NCBI GenBank assembly: GCA_002698985.1
Contig: PAAY01000064.1
Coordinates: 1 to 64,000, forward strand
Direction: 5' to 3'
Length of the DNA stretch: 64,000 nt
Source of the DNA: Saprospirales bacterium
GTDB taxonomy: Bacteria > Bacteroidota > Bacteroidia > Chitinophagales > Saprospiraceae
Below, piece by piece: positions 49,313 to 59,400 of the stretch. The notes under the pieces are model-generated. The model had not been told where the DNA came from. It saw only the letters and a program-made list of their open reading frames with translations, and searched no databases. The translations under genes and the position numbers were made by a program. The first letter of the stretch is position 1, and each line of letters opens with the position of its first letter.

Positions 49313-52192
49313 ATGCCTGAGTCCGCAAAAGAAAACACAGAAACACTCGTTGCCCCCCTCCCTGATGTCGTTGCCGAAGAGGAGGTGATTGAAGTGGTGG
49401 GTGCCAAAGAGCACAACCTGAAAGACATCAGTGTGCGCATACCGCGCAACCAACTGGTGGTGGTCACCGGCATCAGCGGTAGTGGCAAGAGTTCCCTGGC
49501 TTTTGACACCATTTACGCCGAAGGGCAGCGCCGCTACATGGAGACTTTCAATTCTTACGCCCGGCAGTTTTTGGGCAACATGGAGCGGCCGGAAGTGGAG
49601 ATGATCTCGGGTCTGAGTCCGGTCATTTCCATCGAGCAAAAGACCACCGGCCGCAACCCCCGCTCCACCGTTGGAACCATCACAGAGATTTACGACTTCC
49701 TGCGTTTGCTGTACGCCCGCATTGGCGAGGCCTACTCCTTTGCCACCGGCAAAAAGATGGTGCGCTACAACGAAGACCAGATGTTGCAGCAGATCATGGA
49801 GCGCTTCGACGGGAAAAAGATCCTGCTGCTGGCACCCCTGGTGCGGGGCCGCAAAGGCCATTACCGGGAGCTCTTCGACCAGATGCGCAAACAGGGCTAC
49901 ACCCGGGTGCGGGTTGATGGCGAGGTACTGGAGATGGAACCCGGCATGCAACTGGACCGCTACAAGGTGCACGACATCGAGCTGGTGGTGGACCGGCTGT
50001 CGGTAGCAGAGAAACGGCGCGATCGCATCTCCTCTTCCATGCAGACAGCCCTGCGCATGGGCAACGGCCTCATCATGGTGATGGAGATGGAAAAGGAGGG
50101 AGAACCCATTGCCTTCAGCAAAATGCTCATGGACCCCGAAACGGGCCTCAGCTACGAAGAGCCTTCACCCAACAGCTTTTCTTTCAACTCACCCTACGGC
50201 GCCTGCCCCGATTGCAACGGCCTTGGTCAGATGAACACCGTGGACATGGACAAGGTGATCCCCGACCCCAACAAGAGCATCGATGAGCAGGGCATTGCGC
50301 CCTTCAGGGAAGTGCGCGACAACTTTACCTTCAAACAACTGAAGGCCATTGCGAAGAAATACAAATTCAGCTTTTCAACGCCGGTCAAAGACATTCCGAA
50401 GAAAGCCCTCGACATCATCCTGCACGGCGGTGATGAGAGCTTCAAGATGAACCTCAGTTTCGCACAGTCGGAATACGTTTACAGCCTGGGCTACGAAGGC
50501 CTCATCAACCAGCTCAAACGCTGGTACGAGGAAACCACCTCGGAAAAAATACGCCAGTGGGCCGAAGAGTACATGACGGTGGCGGAGTGCCCTACCTGCA
50601 AGGGCCAGCGCCTGCGCATCGAAAGCCTGCATTTCAAGATCGGAGGAAAGAACATTTCCGAACTGGCGGAAATGGACCTCAGCACCCTGGCCGAGTGGAT
50701 GGACGAACTGGACCAACACCTCACCGACCGGCAAAAAACCATCGGACAGGAGGTGCTCAAGGAAATACGGCTGCGGCTGGGTTTCCTGCTCCACGTCGGG
50801 TTGGACTACCTCAGCCTGAATCGCCCGGCCCGGACCCTCTCAGGCGGTGAAAGCCAGCGCATCCGCCTCGCTACGCAAATCGGTTCGCAGCTCACCGGCA
50901 TCACCTACATCCTGGACGAACCGAGCATCGGCCTGCACCAGCGCGACAACCACCGCCTCATCGAGGCCCTCCGGGAATTGACCTACATAGGCAATACCGT
51001 CATCGTTGTGGAACACGACAAAGACATCATGCTGGCAGCTGATTACCTGATCGACCTGGGCCCGGGTGCCGGTCTGCACGGTGGGGAGATCGTTGCCGAA
51101 GGAAAGCCGGAAGAATTCAAAAAATTGCACACCCTGACGGCCGATTACCTCAACGGCCGCCGGAAAATTGAGGTGCCGAAAAAGCGCCGCAAAGGCACCG
51201 GCAAGAAGCTGGTGCTGAAAGGTGCCACCGGCCATAACCTGAAAAACGTAACCCTCAGCATACCGCTTGGAACATTTACCTGCGTGACGGGCGTGAGCGG
51301 CAGCGGCAAGAGCAGCCTCATCAACGAAACGCTCTACCCCATTTTGCGAAGCCACTTTTACAAAAGCCTGCAAAAGCCCCTGCCGTACAAGTCCATCAAA
51401 GGCCTGGAACACCTCGACAAGGTCATCGAGATCGATCAGTCGCCGATTGGCCGCACCCCCCGGTCCAACCCGGCTACCTACACCAAGCTTTTTGACGATA
51501 TCCGCAAGCTGTTCGCCGGATTGCCGGAGGCGAAGATCAGGGGCTACAAGCCTGGGCGCTTTTCATTCAACGTGAAGGGCGGGCGCTGTGAAGTTTGCCA
51601 GGGCAGCGGCAAGCGGGTCATCGAAATGAACTTCCTGCCAGATGTGTACGTGGATTGCGAAAGCTGCCTGGGCCGCCGCTACAACCGGGAAACGCTGGAA
51701 ATCCTTTACAAAGGGAAAAGCATCAACGATGTGCTGAATATGTCGGTGAGCGAGGCCGTGGAGTTCTTCGAAAAAATACCCAAAATCTACCGCCGGCTGA
51801 AAACCCTTGAGGATGTCGGGCTGGGCTACATCACCCTGGGCCAGCGAGCCACCACCCTCTCCGGTGGGGAAGCACAGCGGGTAAAGCTCTCCGAAGAACT
51901 CTCCAAACGGGACACCGGCAACACCCTCTACATCCTCGACGAGCCCACCACCGGTCTCCACTTCGAGGACATCCGGCACCTGCTGCGGGTGCTCAACAAA
52001 CTGGTGGACAAGGGCAACACCGTGCTCGTCATCGAACACAACCTCGACGTGGTGAAAATGGCCGACTGGATCATTGACCTCGGCCCCGAAGGTGGTAACC
52101 GCGGTGGCAACATCGTCTGCCAAGGCACTCCGGAGCAGGTGGCCAAAGTGAAGGAAAGCTTTACGGGGCAGTATTTGAAGGGGGAACTGTGA
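49313..52192 (+). CDS. uvrA: Excinuclease ABC subunit UvrA
   Basis: [95 protein letters not shown]; start set to the ATG at 49313. Confidence 0.97.
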   Translation: MPESAKENTETLVAPLPDVVAEEEVIEVVGAKEHNLKDISVRIPRNQLVVVTGISGSGKSSLAFDTIYAEGQRRYMETFNSYARQFLGNMERPEVEMISGLSPVISIEQKTTGRNPRSTVGTITEIYDFLRLLYARIGEAYSFATGKKMVRYNEDQMLQQIMERFDGKKILLLAPLVRGRKGHYRELFDQMRKQGYTRVRVDGEVLEMEPGMQLDRYKVHDIELVVDRLSVAEKRRDRISSSMQTALRMGNGLIMVMEMEKEGEPIAFSKMLMDPETGLSYEEPSPNSFSFNSPYGACPDCNGLGQMNTVDMDKVIPDPNKSIDEQGIAPFREVRDNFTFKQLKAIAKKYKFSFSTPVKDIPKKALDIILHGGDESFKMNLSFAQSEYVYSLGYEGLINQLKRWYEETTSEKIRQWAEEYMTVAECPTCKGQRLRIESLHFKIGGKNISELAEMDLSTLAEWMDELDQHLTDRQKTIGQEVLKEIRLRLGFLLHVGLDYLSLNRPARTLSGGESQRIRLATQIGSQLTGITYILDEPSIGLHQRDNHRLIEALRELTYIGNTVIVVEHDKDIMLAADYLIDLGPGAGLHGGEIVAEGKPEEFKKLHTLTADYLNGRRKIEVPKKRRKGTGKKLVLKGATGHNLKNVTLSIPLGTFTCVTGVSGSGKSSLINETLYPILRSHFYKSLQKPLPYKSIKGLEHLDKVIEIDQSPIGRTPRSNPATYTKLFDDIRKLFAGLPEAKIRGYKPGRFSFNVKGGRCEVCQGSGKRVIEMNFLPDVYVDCESCLGRRYNRETLEILYKGKSINDVLNMSVSEAVEFFEKIPKIYRRLKTLEDVGLGYITLGQRATTLSGGEAQRVKLSEELSKRDTGNTLYILDEPTTGLHFEDIRHLLRVLNKLVDKGNTVLVIEHNLDVVKMADWIIDLGPEGGNRGGNIVCQGTPEQVAKVKESFTGQYLKGEL

Positions 52193-52224
52193 AGGAGCTT
52201 GGGAGTTGATCATGGGTAATCAGT

Positions 52225-52268
52225 AAAAAAAATTAGGCTTACCTGATCAGGTAAGCCTAATTTTTTTT
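52225..52268. terminator. Perfect 44-bp palindrome, bidirectional terminator
   Basis: AAAAAAAATTAGGCTTACCTGA|TCAGGTAAGCCTAATTTTTTTT, 22-bp arms without mismatch, between convergent genes. Confidence 0.92.
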
Positions 52269-52283
52269 CATTTTTTTCTCAGG

Positions 52284-53840
52284 CTATCGGGTAACGATTA
52301 TCGTCTTACTGTCAAAGACATGCTCATCTTGAGAAACCACTTTTACCACATAAATCCCAGGCTGCAACCGGTTAAGCTCAATTTCGGAAATAGAGAGAAC
52401 ACCAGGTTGGGAGCGAACAGATACTTGATTTTCCAATTGACCTTCCAGAGAATATAAATAGATATCTGCCGCACCTCTGGTTTCCACCTTTACAATACCT
52501 GATGCAGGATTTGGAGACACCTTAAACCAGTTCAATGGCTGCCGGATTATTTTTAGACCATTATCCTGCTGTTGCGCAATCAAAGACGAAAGATCTGAAG
52601 TGGAATGTTGATATAGAAAATCAAAATTTAGGTCGTAAATCATCAAAAGGTCTTCATTCATCCTCTCTATACCAGAACCTTTCCCTCCCATTAAGAAACC
52701 AGGATTATTATTGCCAATAATCCTGTTCACATTTTCTTTGGAAAAATAGGAAAGAAAGCTTCCGTCGCTCACGAACAATGGCTCATTAAAGAAAAAATTA
52801 AAATTGTCATTTTCACCTTTGGGTAGCCTCATCCTTTGACCTACCACTACTGACTTGCCTGAGGCCCTGTCAACAACGATACTATGAGGAAAAGAATTGA
52901 ACTTTTTTTCAAGCAGTACAAATTCATCCGTAATTAAAAATTTCTCAAACGGCATTTCCCCCAAAACTGAATTGACAAAAGCCAGATTCAAGTCATCTCC
53001 ACTGGCCACCCTTGCCATCCATGACTGAATTTCCTCCTCGCCGATTCCGGAGAAAGGTGCATCATAGACTTCCGCGAGTTGGCCGTCGTAACTAACCTCA
53101 TAAATTTTCCCAGTAAAAGGAGGATTAAAATACACACGCCTACCATCTTTAACAAAGCGACCAGAAGCTACAAAATTCAAAACCTGACAAGCTTCATTGA
53201 TAGGAAACATTGATTTTATTAGTTGACCATCTTCGCTGAAAATATGAATCGAATTATTTGCGAAATCTGAATTGGACGAGCTACCAGCTTGAGGAGCATA
53301 AACTATAAATCGGTGATCATGCGGGGAATAAGAGAAATCAATGAAGTTGATTCCGATTTTAACAGACTTGACTACGTTGCCATTCTCTTCAAGAAAATAA
53401 ATTCGCCCATCCAGTGCGTCACCCAAAACAATCAGCTTGCTCTTAGCATCGTACGAGAAGCCGGCAGGGTGAGCAATGCCCTGCTCATTCAGAATACTGT
53501 AGGGAATTTCAAACAATAGAGCTGAATTGTCCAAATTCAAACATTTGATTGGATATTGTTGCTGAAAATCAACTGAAAATAATTTATCTCCAAATACGGC
53601 AAGCTCTTCAATTCGATATGCAGATTCACCACTACAAAGAGGAAGATCAAAATACCGAACATTGTTATATCCTTTACTTAAGTCAATTTCCTGCGACCAT
53701 GCATCAAACAACCTCAAGTCAGATATTTCCTTCGCAAAAGAAATTGGCTCCGAAGTGGTATTCCGCATGGCCAAAAACACAACTACAGCAATGAAAATAG
53801 CAAGTGTTCCAATCAGTTGAAATGAGTTAAACTTTTTCAT
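52284..53840 (-). CDS. 6-bladed beta-propeller-like protein with T9SS type A sorting domain
   Basis: Signal anchor MKKFNSFQLIGTLAIFIAVVVFLAM; repeated propeller-like segments (IEELAVFGDKLFSVDF, GRIYFLEENGNVVKSVKIG, NSIHIFSEDGQLIKSMFP, GKIYEVSYDGQLAEVY); C-term VSPNPASGIVKVETRG...LQPGIYVVKVVSQDEHVFDSKTIIVTR. Start set to 53840. Confidence 0.82.
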   Translation of the reverse strand: MKKFNSFQLIGTLAIFIAVVVFLAMRNTTSEPISFAKEISDLRLFDAWSQEIDLSKGYNNVRYFDLPLCSGESAYRIEELAVFGDKLFSVDFQQQYPIKCLNLDNSALLFEIPYSILNEQGIAHPAGFSYDAKSKLIVLGDALDGRIYFLEENGNVVKSVKIGINFIDFSYSPHDHRFIVYAPQAGSSSNSDFANNSIHIFSEDGQLIKSMFPINEACQVLNFVASGRFVKDGRRVYFNPPFTGKIYEVSYDGQLAEVYDAPFSGIGEEEIQSWMARVASGDDLNLAFVNSVLGEMPFEKFLITDEFVLLEKKFNSFPHSIVVDRASGKSVVVGQRMRLPKGENDNFNFFFNEPLFVSDGSFLSYFSKENVNRIIGNNNPGFLMGGKGSGIERMNEDLLMIYDLNFDFLYQHSTSDLSSLIAQQQDNGLKIIRQPLNWFKVSPNPASGIVKVETRGAADIYLYSLEGQLENQVSVRSQPGVLSISEIELNRLQPGIYVVKVVSQDEHVFDSKTIIVTR

Positions 53841-53863
53841 GACAGTGAATTTAGTGAGAAAAA

Positions 53864-54181
53864 TTAAGCGCATAAATTTCCTGGGCAACACCCGTTGACA
53901 CAGTTTGAGGGATTTTCTCCACATTCCCTTAATTCAGGCGTACATTGAAATGAACCTCACGGATAACAGACAAATGTTGAGCCTGGAACAAAACAAGAAT
54001 AGCTGTAGCCATCATCACAACAACACACTGTTGCCACTGGCTCACAATTTCGCAGGTCTAACCACCAGGTTACATCTAAATTTTGATTTTAATGAAGGTG
54101 AAGGTCAGGCAAAAGAACCGACGAGAAAGAATTGAACAAGATCAATGTTGAAAAGATGAAACTGTGTAGAACTAACTTCAT
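53864..54181 (-). pseudogene. Small Cys-rich secreted peptide gene interrupted by two in-frame stops
   Basis: One frame reads MKLVLHSFIFSTLILFNSFSSVLLPDLHLH*NQNLDVTWWLDLRNCEPVATVCCCDDGYSYSCFVPGSTFVCYP*GSFQCTPELRECGENPSNCVNGCCPGNLCA*; stops TAA at 54089-54091 and TGA at 53957-53959; ends 23 nt before the propeller ATG. Confidence 0.65.
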
Positions 54182-54361
54182 GGCAAATCACATTTTAAAT
54201 TTGATTTGAATGTCATTAACACTTGTAAAAAAAATTCCTACACCTTTCCGAATCAAGTATTTTTAAAAAATTTAACGCCTTTTCACATAATTTCACACAG
54301 AATATTAAATATCCCATATCCTGAAACAGAAAGGGTTCTGTAGCATAAGGATATAAGGAAA

Positions 54362-54450
54362 GTGGCAACATCGTCTGCCAGGGCACTCCGGAGCAGGTGG
54401 CCAAAGTGAAAGAAAGTTTTACGGGGCAGTATTTGAAGGGGGAACTGTGA
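54362..54450 (+). pseudogene. Second copy of the uvrA 3' end (89 bp, including stop codon)
   Basis: Aligns without gaps to 52104-52192 with 3 mismatches, all at synonymous third positions (CAA/CAG, AAG/AAA, AGC/AGT). Confidence 0.95.
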
Positions 54451-54462
54451 GTTTTGGCTAGT

Positions 54463-54957
54463 TCAGCGACGTAAAATTTCGTCTTCTTTCTTTTTCCAAT
54501 TTTCGTAAGCCAGTTTTACCTCCTGCCTGAGTTCCCTTACAGTGCTGAAATGGATGCCCGCCTCCCGGCAAAATTTTTCGGGCACATCGAGGAATTGCCG
54601 GAGTTGGTTGTCCCATTCTTCTTCGCTCGTGGTTTCCAGCATTTCTTCAATCTCCTCATTGATAAGCTCATAATCTGCTCCCAATTCATCCATCATCCGT
54701 TTGTAGGTTTTGATGAGCAGGTTCCTGAAATAGCGATGCATGGCACCGGACCAAAGCGAAGGCAACAGCGGATGAATCGGGTTGAGCCGGCTGCTGTAAA
54801 GCCATACCAACTCATCGCATATTTTAATGGTATCAGGGCTCAATCCCAGGGCTTTGAGGTCAGTGATGTTGTCACCGAAATGCTTGCGGGTGTTTTCATC
54901 AGCAGCCCAAAGGCAGGAGCATTGGTAGTCGAGCAGGAATTTGAGTTTAGGCTTCAT
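54463..54957 (-). CDS. Hypothetical protein (164 aa)
   Basis: Intact ORF, MKPKLKFLLDYQCSCLWAADENTRKHFGDNITDLKALGLSPDTIKICDELVWLYSSRLNP...; no family recognised with confidence. Confidence 0.7.
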   Translation of the reverse strand: MKPKLKFLLDYQCSCLWAADENTRKHFGDNITDLKALGLSPDTIKICDELVWLYSSRLNPIHPLLPSLWSGAMHRYFRNLLIKTYKRMMDELGADYELINEEIEEMLETTSEEEWDNQLRQFLDVPEKFCREAGIHFSTVRELRQEVKLAYENWKKKEDEILRR

Positions 54958-55099
54958 AGGCAGAGCAGCTTACCTTTCCCTCTCATCGAAGATCGAACCA
55001 AAGTCAAGCCGTTTCAGGCATTCCCCGATCAGCTTTGTCGAGCTGGCCTTCCACAAAATGCAACAGACTGGCTACCTTGGCAGGCCAAAACGACGACAC

Positions 55100-55603
55100 A
55101 TGAAGAAAAGCGAAAGGCCCAGGCTTGAACTGGAATGGAACTACCTCGATTATGCCCTCGAAGCCATAGCCTTTACGGCGGCTGTATCTGCTCCGCTCAT
55201 TGCCATCTCCTACTATTCCGAACTGCCCGATACCATCCCCATCCATTTCAATGGCCGGGGCGAACCCGACGGCTGGGGCGGCAAGGGATTTCTATGGTTT
55301 TTGCCTGTCCTGGGCCTGGGCATTTATGCCCTGATGACCTTCCTCAACAAATCGCCACATACATTCAACTATCCGGTACACATTACAGAAGAAAACGCCG
55401 AATGGCAATACACCCTTGCCACCCGCGCCATCCGCTTTCTGAAAGCCGTCATCTGCCTTTCTTTTGCCCTCATCACCTGGTTCATGATCAAGACCGCCAC
55501 CGATGAAGTGCAGGGCCTGCCAACCTGGCTGTTCATCCTGCTATTGGGAGGCACCCTCGTCCCTGTGTTCATCCTGTTTTTTGTCTCTAAAAAGAAAAAC
55601 TGA
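55100..55603 (+). CDS. DUF1648 domain-containing membrane protein
   Basis: SYYSELPDTIPIHFNGRGEPDGWGGKGFLWFLPVLGLGIYALM; start set to the ATG at 55100. Confidence 0.82.
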   Translation: MKKSERPRLELEWNYLDYALEAIAFTAAVSAPLIAISYYSELPDTIPIHFNGRGEPDGWGGKGFLWFLPVLGLGIYALMTFLNKSPHTFNYPVHITEENAEWQYTLATRAIRFLKAVICLSFALITWFMIKTATDEVQGLPTWLFILLLGGTLVPVFILFFVSKKKN

Positions 55604-55609
55604 CCTGCC

Positions 55610-58600
55610 ATGCCCCCCTGGAAAATCTGGATAGACACCGGCGGCACCTTTACCGATTGCATTGCCCTTAGTCCTTCGGGCAACATCCACCGCTGCAAGG
55701 TGCTCAGCAGTGCCTGCCTAAGGGGGCGCATCACCGGAAGAACTGCTGAGGGCCAGTGGATCATCGATCAGCATTGGGGAACCGGACAGGACATTTTCGA
55801 AGGCTACGAATTGCGGCTGCCCGGCACTGCCATTGCGCAGCGAAGGGTGAAAAAAACCGACCTGAAAAACGGCCTCCTCCAACTCGATGAAGACCTGCCG
55901 GCAGACCTCCAACTGTCTGCCCTGTTCGAGGTCAGCGCCGGCGAGGAAGCACCCGTGCTGGCCGCCCGCCTCGTCACCGGAACGCCACTGAGCCAGCCAC
56001 TGCCGGAGATGGAAATGCGACTGGGCACCACCAAAGGCACCAATGCCCTGCTGGAAGGCAAAACGGCGCCGGTCTTGCTCATCACCACCAAAGGCTTTGC
56101 AGATCTGCCCTACATCGGCACCCAGCAGCGGCCACATCTTTTCCAGCTCGACATTCCGGAACCGGTAAAACTGCACCGCCAGGTCATCGAAGTGGACGAA
56201 AGGGTGGCAGCCGATGGCAGGCCCCTCAAACCGCTCGAAAAACAAGCGCTCGATTCCCTCATTGCGCAAGCGAAGGAAGCCAGCATTCCATCTGTCGCCA
56301 TTGCCTTGCTGAATGCCTGGAAAAACCCGGAACACGAGCAGGCACTTGGCGCATCGCTGCGCAAGGCAGGCATCGCCTACACTTCCCTGAGCCACGAGCT
56401 GATGCCGGCCATCAAGCTGTATCCCCGGCAGATGACCACCCTGGTCAATGCCGGCCTCACGCCCATTTTGGATGACTACCTTCGGAAAATAGAGCGGGCC
56501 ATGTCCGGCAGCAGCCACCTGCACGTGATGACCAGCGCCGGTGGCCTCAACCAGGCCCGGCAGTTTCATGCAAAGGACAGCCTACTGAGCGGACCCGCCG
56601 GCGGCGTGGTCGGCGCGGCAACCGTGGCCCGCACGCTGGGCTATGAAAAAGTGCTCACCCTCGACATGGGCGGCACCAGCACCGACACGGCCCGTTTCGA
56701 CGGCAAATACGATTACGCCTACAGCACCAAAGTGGGCGGTGTGGAGCTGACCTTGCCCTGCCTGAGCATCGAGACGGTGGCGGCGGGAGGCGGCTCCGTA
56801 TGCTGGTTCGACGGGCACAGGCTGTGCGTAGGCCCGGAGAGCGCAGGGGCCAGTCCCGGGCCGGCCTGTTACGGTGCCGGCGGCCCCCTCACCATCACGG
56901 ATGTGAATTTGCTCCTCGGCAAACTGGACCCCTCGGCAATGGGCATTCCCGTGAGCCGGGAGGCCGCAGTAAAAGCCCTTCGGAAAGTTGCAACGGAAAT
57001 AGCTACCCGGTCGGGAATCGAGTACAGCGAACAGGAGTTGCTGAAAGGCTTCGAGGCCATTGCCGACGAAAAAATGGCCGATGCCATCCGGCGCATATCG
57101 GTGGCCAAAGGATTTGACCCGAGGGAATATGCCCTGCTGGTTTTCGGCGGTGCAGGTGGCCTGCACGGATGCAGCATCGCTGCGCAACTCGGCATCGAAA
57201 CCGTCATCCTGCCTTACGATGGCGGGCTGCTGAGTGCTTTCGGAATTGGCTCGGCGGCGGTGGAGCGCTTCGTACACAGACAGATCTTGCAGCCGCTTTC
57301 GGAATGTGCCTCCTCGCTGGCGCAATGGATTGACGAGGCCAGCCGTGAGGCCATCCTTGCCCTGACCGTTGAAGGCATTGCCGAAGCAGAGGCCGAGGTG
57401 GGGGAAGTGCTTTTGTACCTCCGCTTCAAAGGCCAGGAGCAAAGCCTCGAGATCAAATGGGAGGGGGATGCCGGCAGCCTGGCCGGAGTTTTCGAACGAA
57501 AGTACCGGGAGCTGTTCAACCATTTCCCCGAAGGGCATGCCATCGAGGTGGAAAGCATAAAAGTGTTCGCCAGGGCCGTGCAGGCTGCTGAAGTGTTGCC
57601 GGCAGGCCCGGCACCTGTGGCCGTTCCTGAAAAAGGGCTGGCAAAGCACTGGGACCAGTTTACCGAAGGAGATACCCTCAGCGGCCCGGCCATCCTGCTC
57701 AACGACAACTCCACTGCCTGGCTGCCGGAAGGCTGGGAGTTGGAAGTGCGTACCGGCAGAAACCTGGTGCTGCACCACCGGAAAAAAGACCGCAAAGAAG
57801 CTGTCGGGGCAGCAAAAGCCCAGGGTGTCGATCCCATCAACCTGGAGTTGTTCACCAACCGCTTTGCAGCCATAGCGCAGGAGATGGGCGTCTTGTTGCA
57901 GCGCACGGCCTTTTCGGTCAACATCAAAGAGCGACTCGATTTCTCCTGCGCCGTTCTCAGTCCGGATGCCCGGCTGCTGGTCAATGCCCCGCACATTCCG
58001 GTACACCTGGGCAGCCTGGGCATCTGTGCCCGGTTGATGCTGCAAAAAATCCAACCCGGCCCCGGCGATGTGCTCATCACCAACCACCCGAAATACGGCG
58101 GCTCCCACCTGCCCGACATCACGCTGCTGATGCCGGTGTATGAACACGATACGGGCGGAAGGCTGCTGGGCTACGTCATCAACCGGGCCCACCATGCCGA
58201 ACTGGGCGGCAAGCGCCCCGGCTCCATGCCCCCCGACGCCCGCAACCTGGCTGAGGAAGGGGTGGTGTTTCCGCCCATGCTGTTTGCCGAAGGAGGAAAA
58301 GTCAGATGGGCCGAAATAGAAGCCCTGCTGAAAAGCGGCCCCTGGCCGAGCCGCAGCCCTTCGGAAAACCTGGCCGATCTGAACGCCGCTTTTGCCTCGC
58401 TGCGCAAAGGGGCCGCCATGCTTCGTGAACTGGCAGCCAGGCATGGTGCTGAAACGGTAAACCTATACATGACAGCCCTGCAGAACACGGCCACGGAGGC
58501 CCTTCAGTCGGCTCTTCGCCCCTGGCGGGGCAATGCTTTCAATGCCGAAGAATTTCTGGACGACGGACACAAGATCGCCGTGCGGGTGGAGACCGGTGCT

Positions 58601-59383
58601 GAAAAGGTGCACATAGATTTCTCCGGTTCATCGGCCACGCACCCCTTCAACCTGAACGCTAACATCGCCATCGTGCACAGCGTGGTCATTTACGTTCTGC
58701 GACTGCTGTGCCAGCGGGAGATACCCCTCAACGAAGGCCTGATGCAGGGGGTGGAGATTATCCTACCCGAGGGCAGCTTCCTCCACCCCGATTTTGACGA
58801 CGATGCGGAAAAATGCCCGGCCGTGGTGGGCGGCAACACGGAAGTGAGCCAGCGCATCACCGACACCCTGCTGAAGGCGCTGGCACCGCTGACCAAAACG
58901 GCCTGCAGCCAGGGCACCATGAACAACCTCCTCTTCGGAAACGAGCATTTCGGCTATTACGAAACCATCGGTGGCGGGGCAGGTGCAGGCAATGGCTTTC
59001 ACGGGCGCAGTGCCGTGCACCAGCACATGACCAATACCCGCATCACCGACCCGGAAGACCTGGAATTGCGCTACCCGGTCCGGCTGCTGCGTTTTGCGCT
59101 TCGAAAAAATTCAGGAGGCAATGGAAAATGGAAAGGAGGGGATGGAATTGTGAGGGAGCTGGAATTTCTGGAAGAAGTGGAACTGACCATCCTCAGCCAA
59201 CACCGCAAAGAACAACCATACGGCCTGTCGGGAGGCAGCCCGGGCATGGCCGGAAAACAGTACCTGATCAGAAAATCAGGAGCAGAGGAAAAGCTGGCTG
59301 GTGTGGACAGTTGCCGGGCAGAGCCTGGCGACAGAATCGTCATAGAGACACCCGGTGGTGGAGGATTCGGCCAGGAAGATTGA
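55610..59383 (+). CDS. 5-oxoprolinase / fused hydantoinase A-B family protein (1257 aa)
   Basis: WIDTGGTFTDCIALSPSGNIHRCKVLS; LTLDMGGTSTDTARFDG; B half DVLITNHPKYGGSHLPDITLLMPVY, GGGAGAGNGFHGRSAVHQHMTNTRITDPEDLE. Confidence 0.94.
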   Translation: MPPWKIWIDTGGTFTDCIALSPSGNIHRCKVLSSACLRGRITGRTAEGQWIIDQHWGTGQDIFEGYELRLPGTAIAQRRVKKTDLKNGLLQLDEDLPADLQLSALFEVSAGEEAPVLAARLVTGTPLSQPLPEMEMRLGTTKGTNALLEGKTAPVLLITTKGFADLPYIGTQQRPHLFQLDIPEPVKLHRQVIEVDERVAADGRPLKPLEKQALDSLIAQAKEASIPSVAIALLNAWKNPEHEQALGASLRKAGIAYTSLSHELMPAIKLYPRQMTTLVNAGLTPILDDYLRKIERAMSGSSHLHVMTSAGGLNQARQFHAKDSLLSGPAGGVVGAATVARTLGYEKVLTLDMGGTSTDTARFDGKYDYAYSTKVGGVELTLPCLSIETVAAGGGSVCWFDGHRLCVGPESAGASPGPACYGAGGPLTITDVNLLLGKLDPSAMGIPVSREAAVKALRKVATEIATRSGIEYSEQELLKGFEAIADEKMADAIRRISVAKGFDPREYALLVFGGAGGLHGCSIAAQLGIETVILPYDGGLLSAFGIGSAAVERFVHRQILQPLSECASSLAQWIDEASREAILALTVEGIAEAEAEVGEVLLYLRFKGQEQSLEIKWEGDAGSLAGVFERKYRELFNHFPEGHAIEVESIKVFARAVQAAEVLPAGPAPVAVPEKGLAKHWDQFTEGDTLSGPAILLNDNSTAWLPEGWELEVRTGRNLVLHHRKKDRKEAVGAAKAQGVDPINLELFTNRFAAIAQEMGVLLQRTAFSVNIKERLDFSCAVLSPDARLLVNAPHIPVHLGSLGICARLMLQKIQPGPGDVLITNHPKYGGSHLPDITLLMPVYEHDTGGRLLGYVINRAHHAELGGKRPGSMPPDARNLAEEGVVFPPMLFAEGGKVRWAEIEALLKSGPWPSRSPSENLADLNAAFASLRKGAAMLRELAARHGAETVNLYMTALQNTATEALQSALRPWRGNAFNAEEFLDDGHKIAVRVETGAEKVHIDFSGSSATHPFNLNANIAIVHSVVIYVLRLLCQREIPLNEGLMQGVEIILPEGSFLHPDFDDDAEKCPAVVGGNTEVSQRITDTLLKALAPLTKTACSQGTMNNLLFGNEHFGYYETIGGGAGAGNGFHGRSAVHQHMTNTRITDPEDLELRYPVRLLRFALRKNSGGNGKWKGGDGIVRELEFLEEVELTILSQHRKEQPYGLSGGSPGMAGKQYLIRKSGAEEKLAGVDSCRAEPGDRIVIETPGGGGFGQED

Positions 59384-59400
59384 TCCTCCCCATCGTAGAA

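Noticed and set aside
53957-53959. In-frame TGA in the Cys-rich frame as possible selenocysteine or recoding
   Set aside because: An additional in-frame TAA at 54089-54091 and no visible recoding element make pseudogenisation (or sequencing error) simpler.
54216-54404. Minus-strand 62-aa ORF sharing [14 protein letters not shown] with an ORF at 51928-52146
   Set aside because: Not a gene family: both are antisense translations of the duplicated uvrA 3' end.
56582-58444. 620-aa minus-strand ORF
   Set aside because: Antisense shadow of the fused 5-oxoprolinase gene, which is unambiguous on the plus strand.
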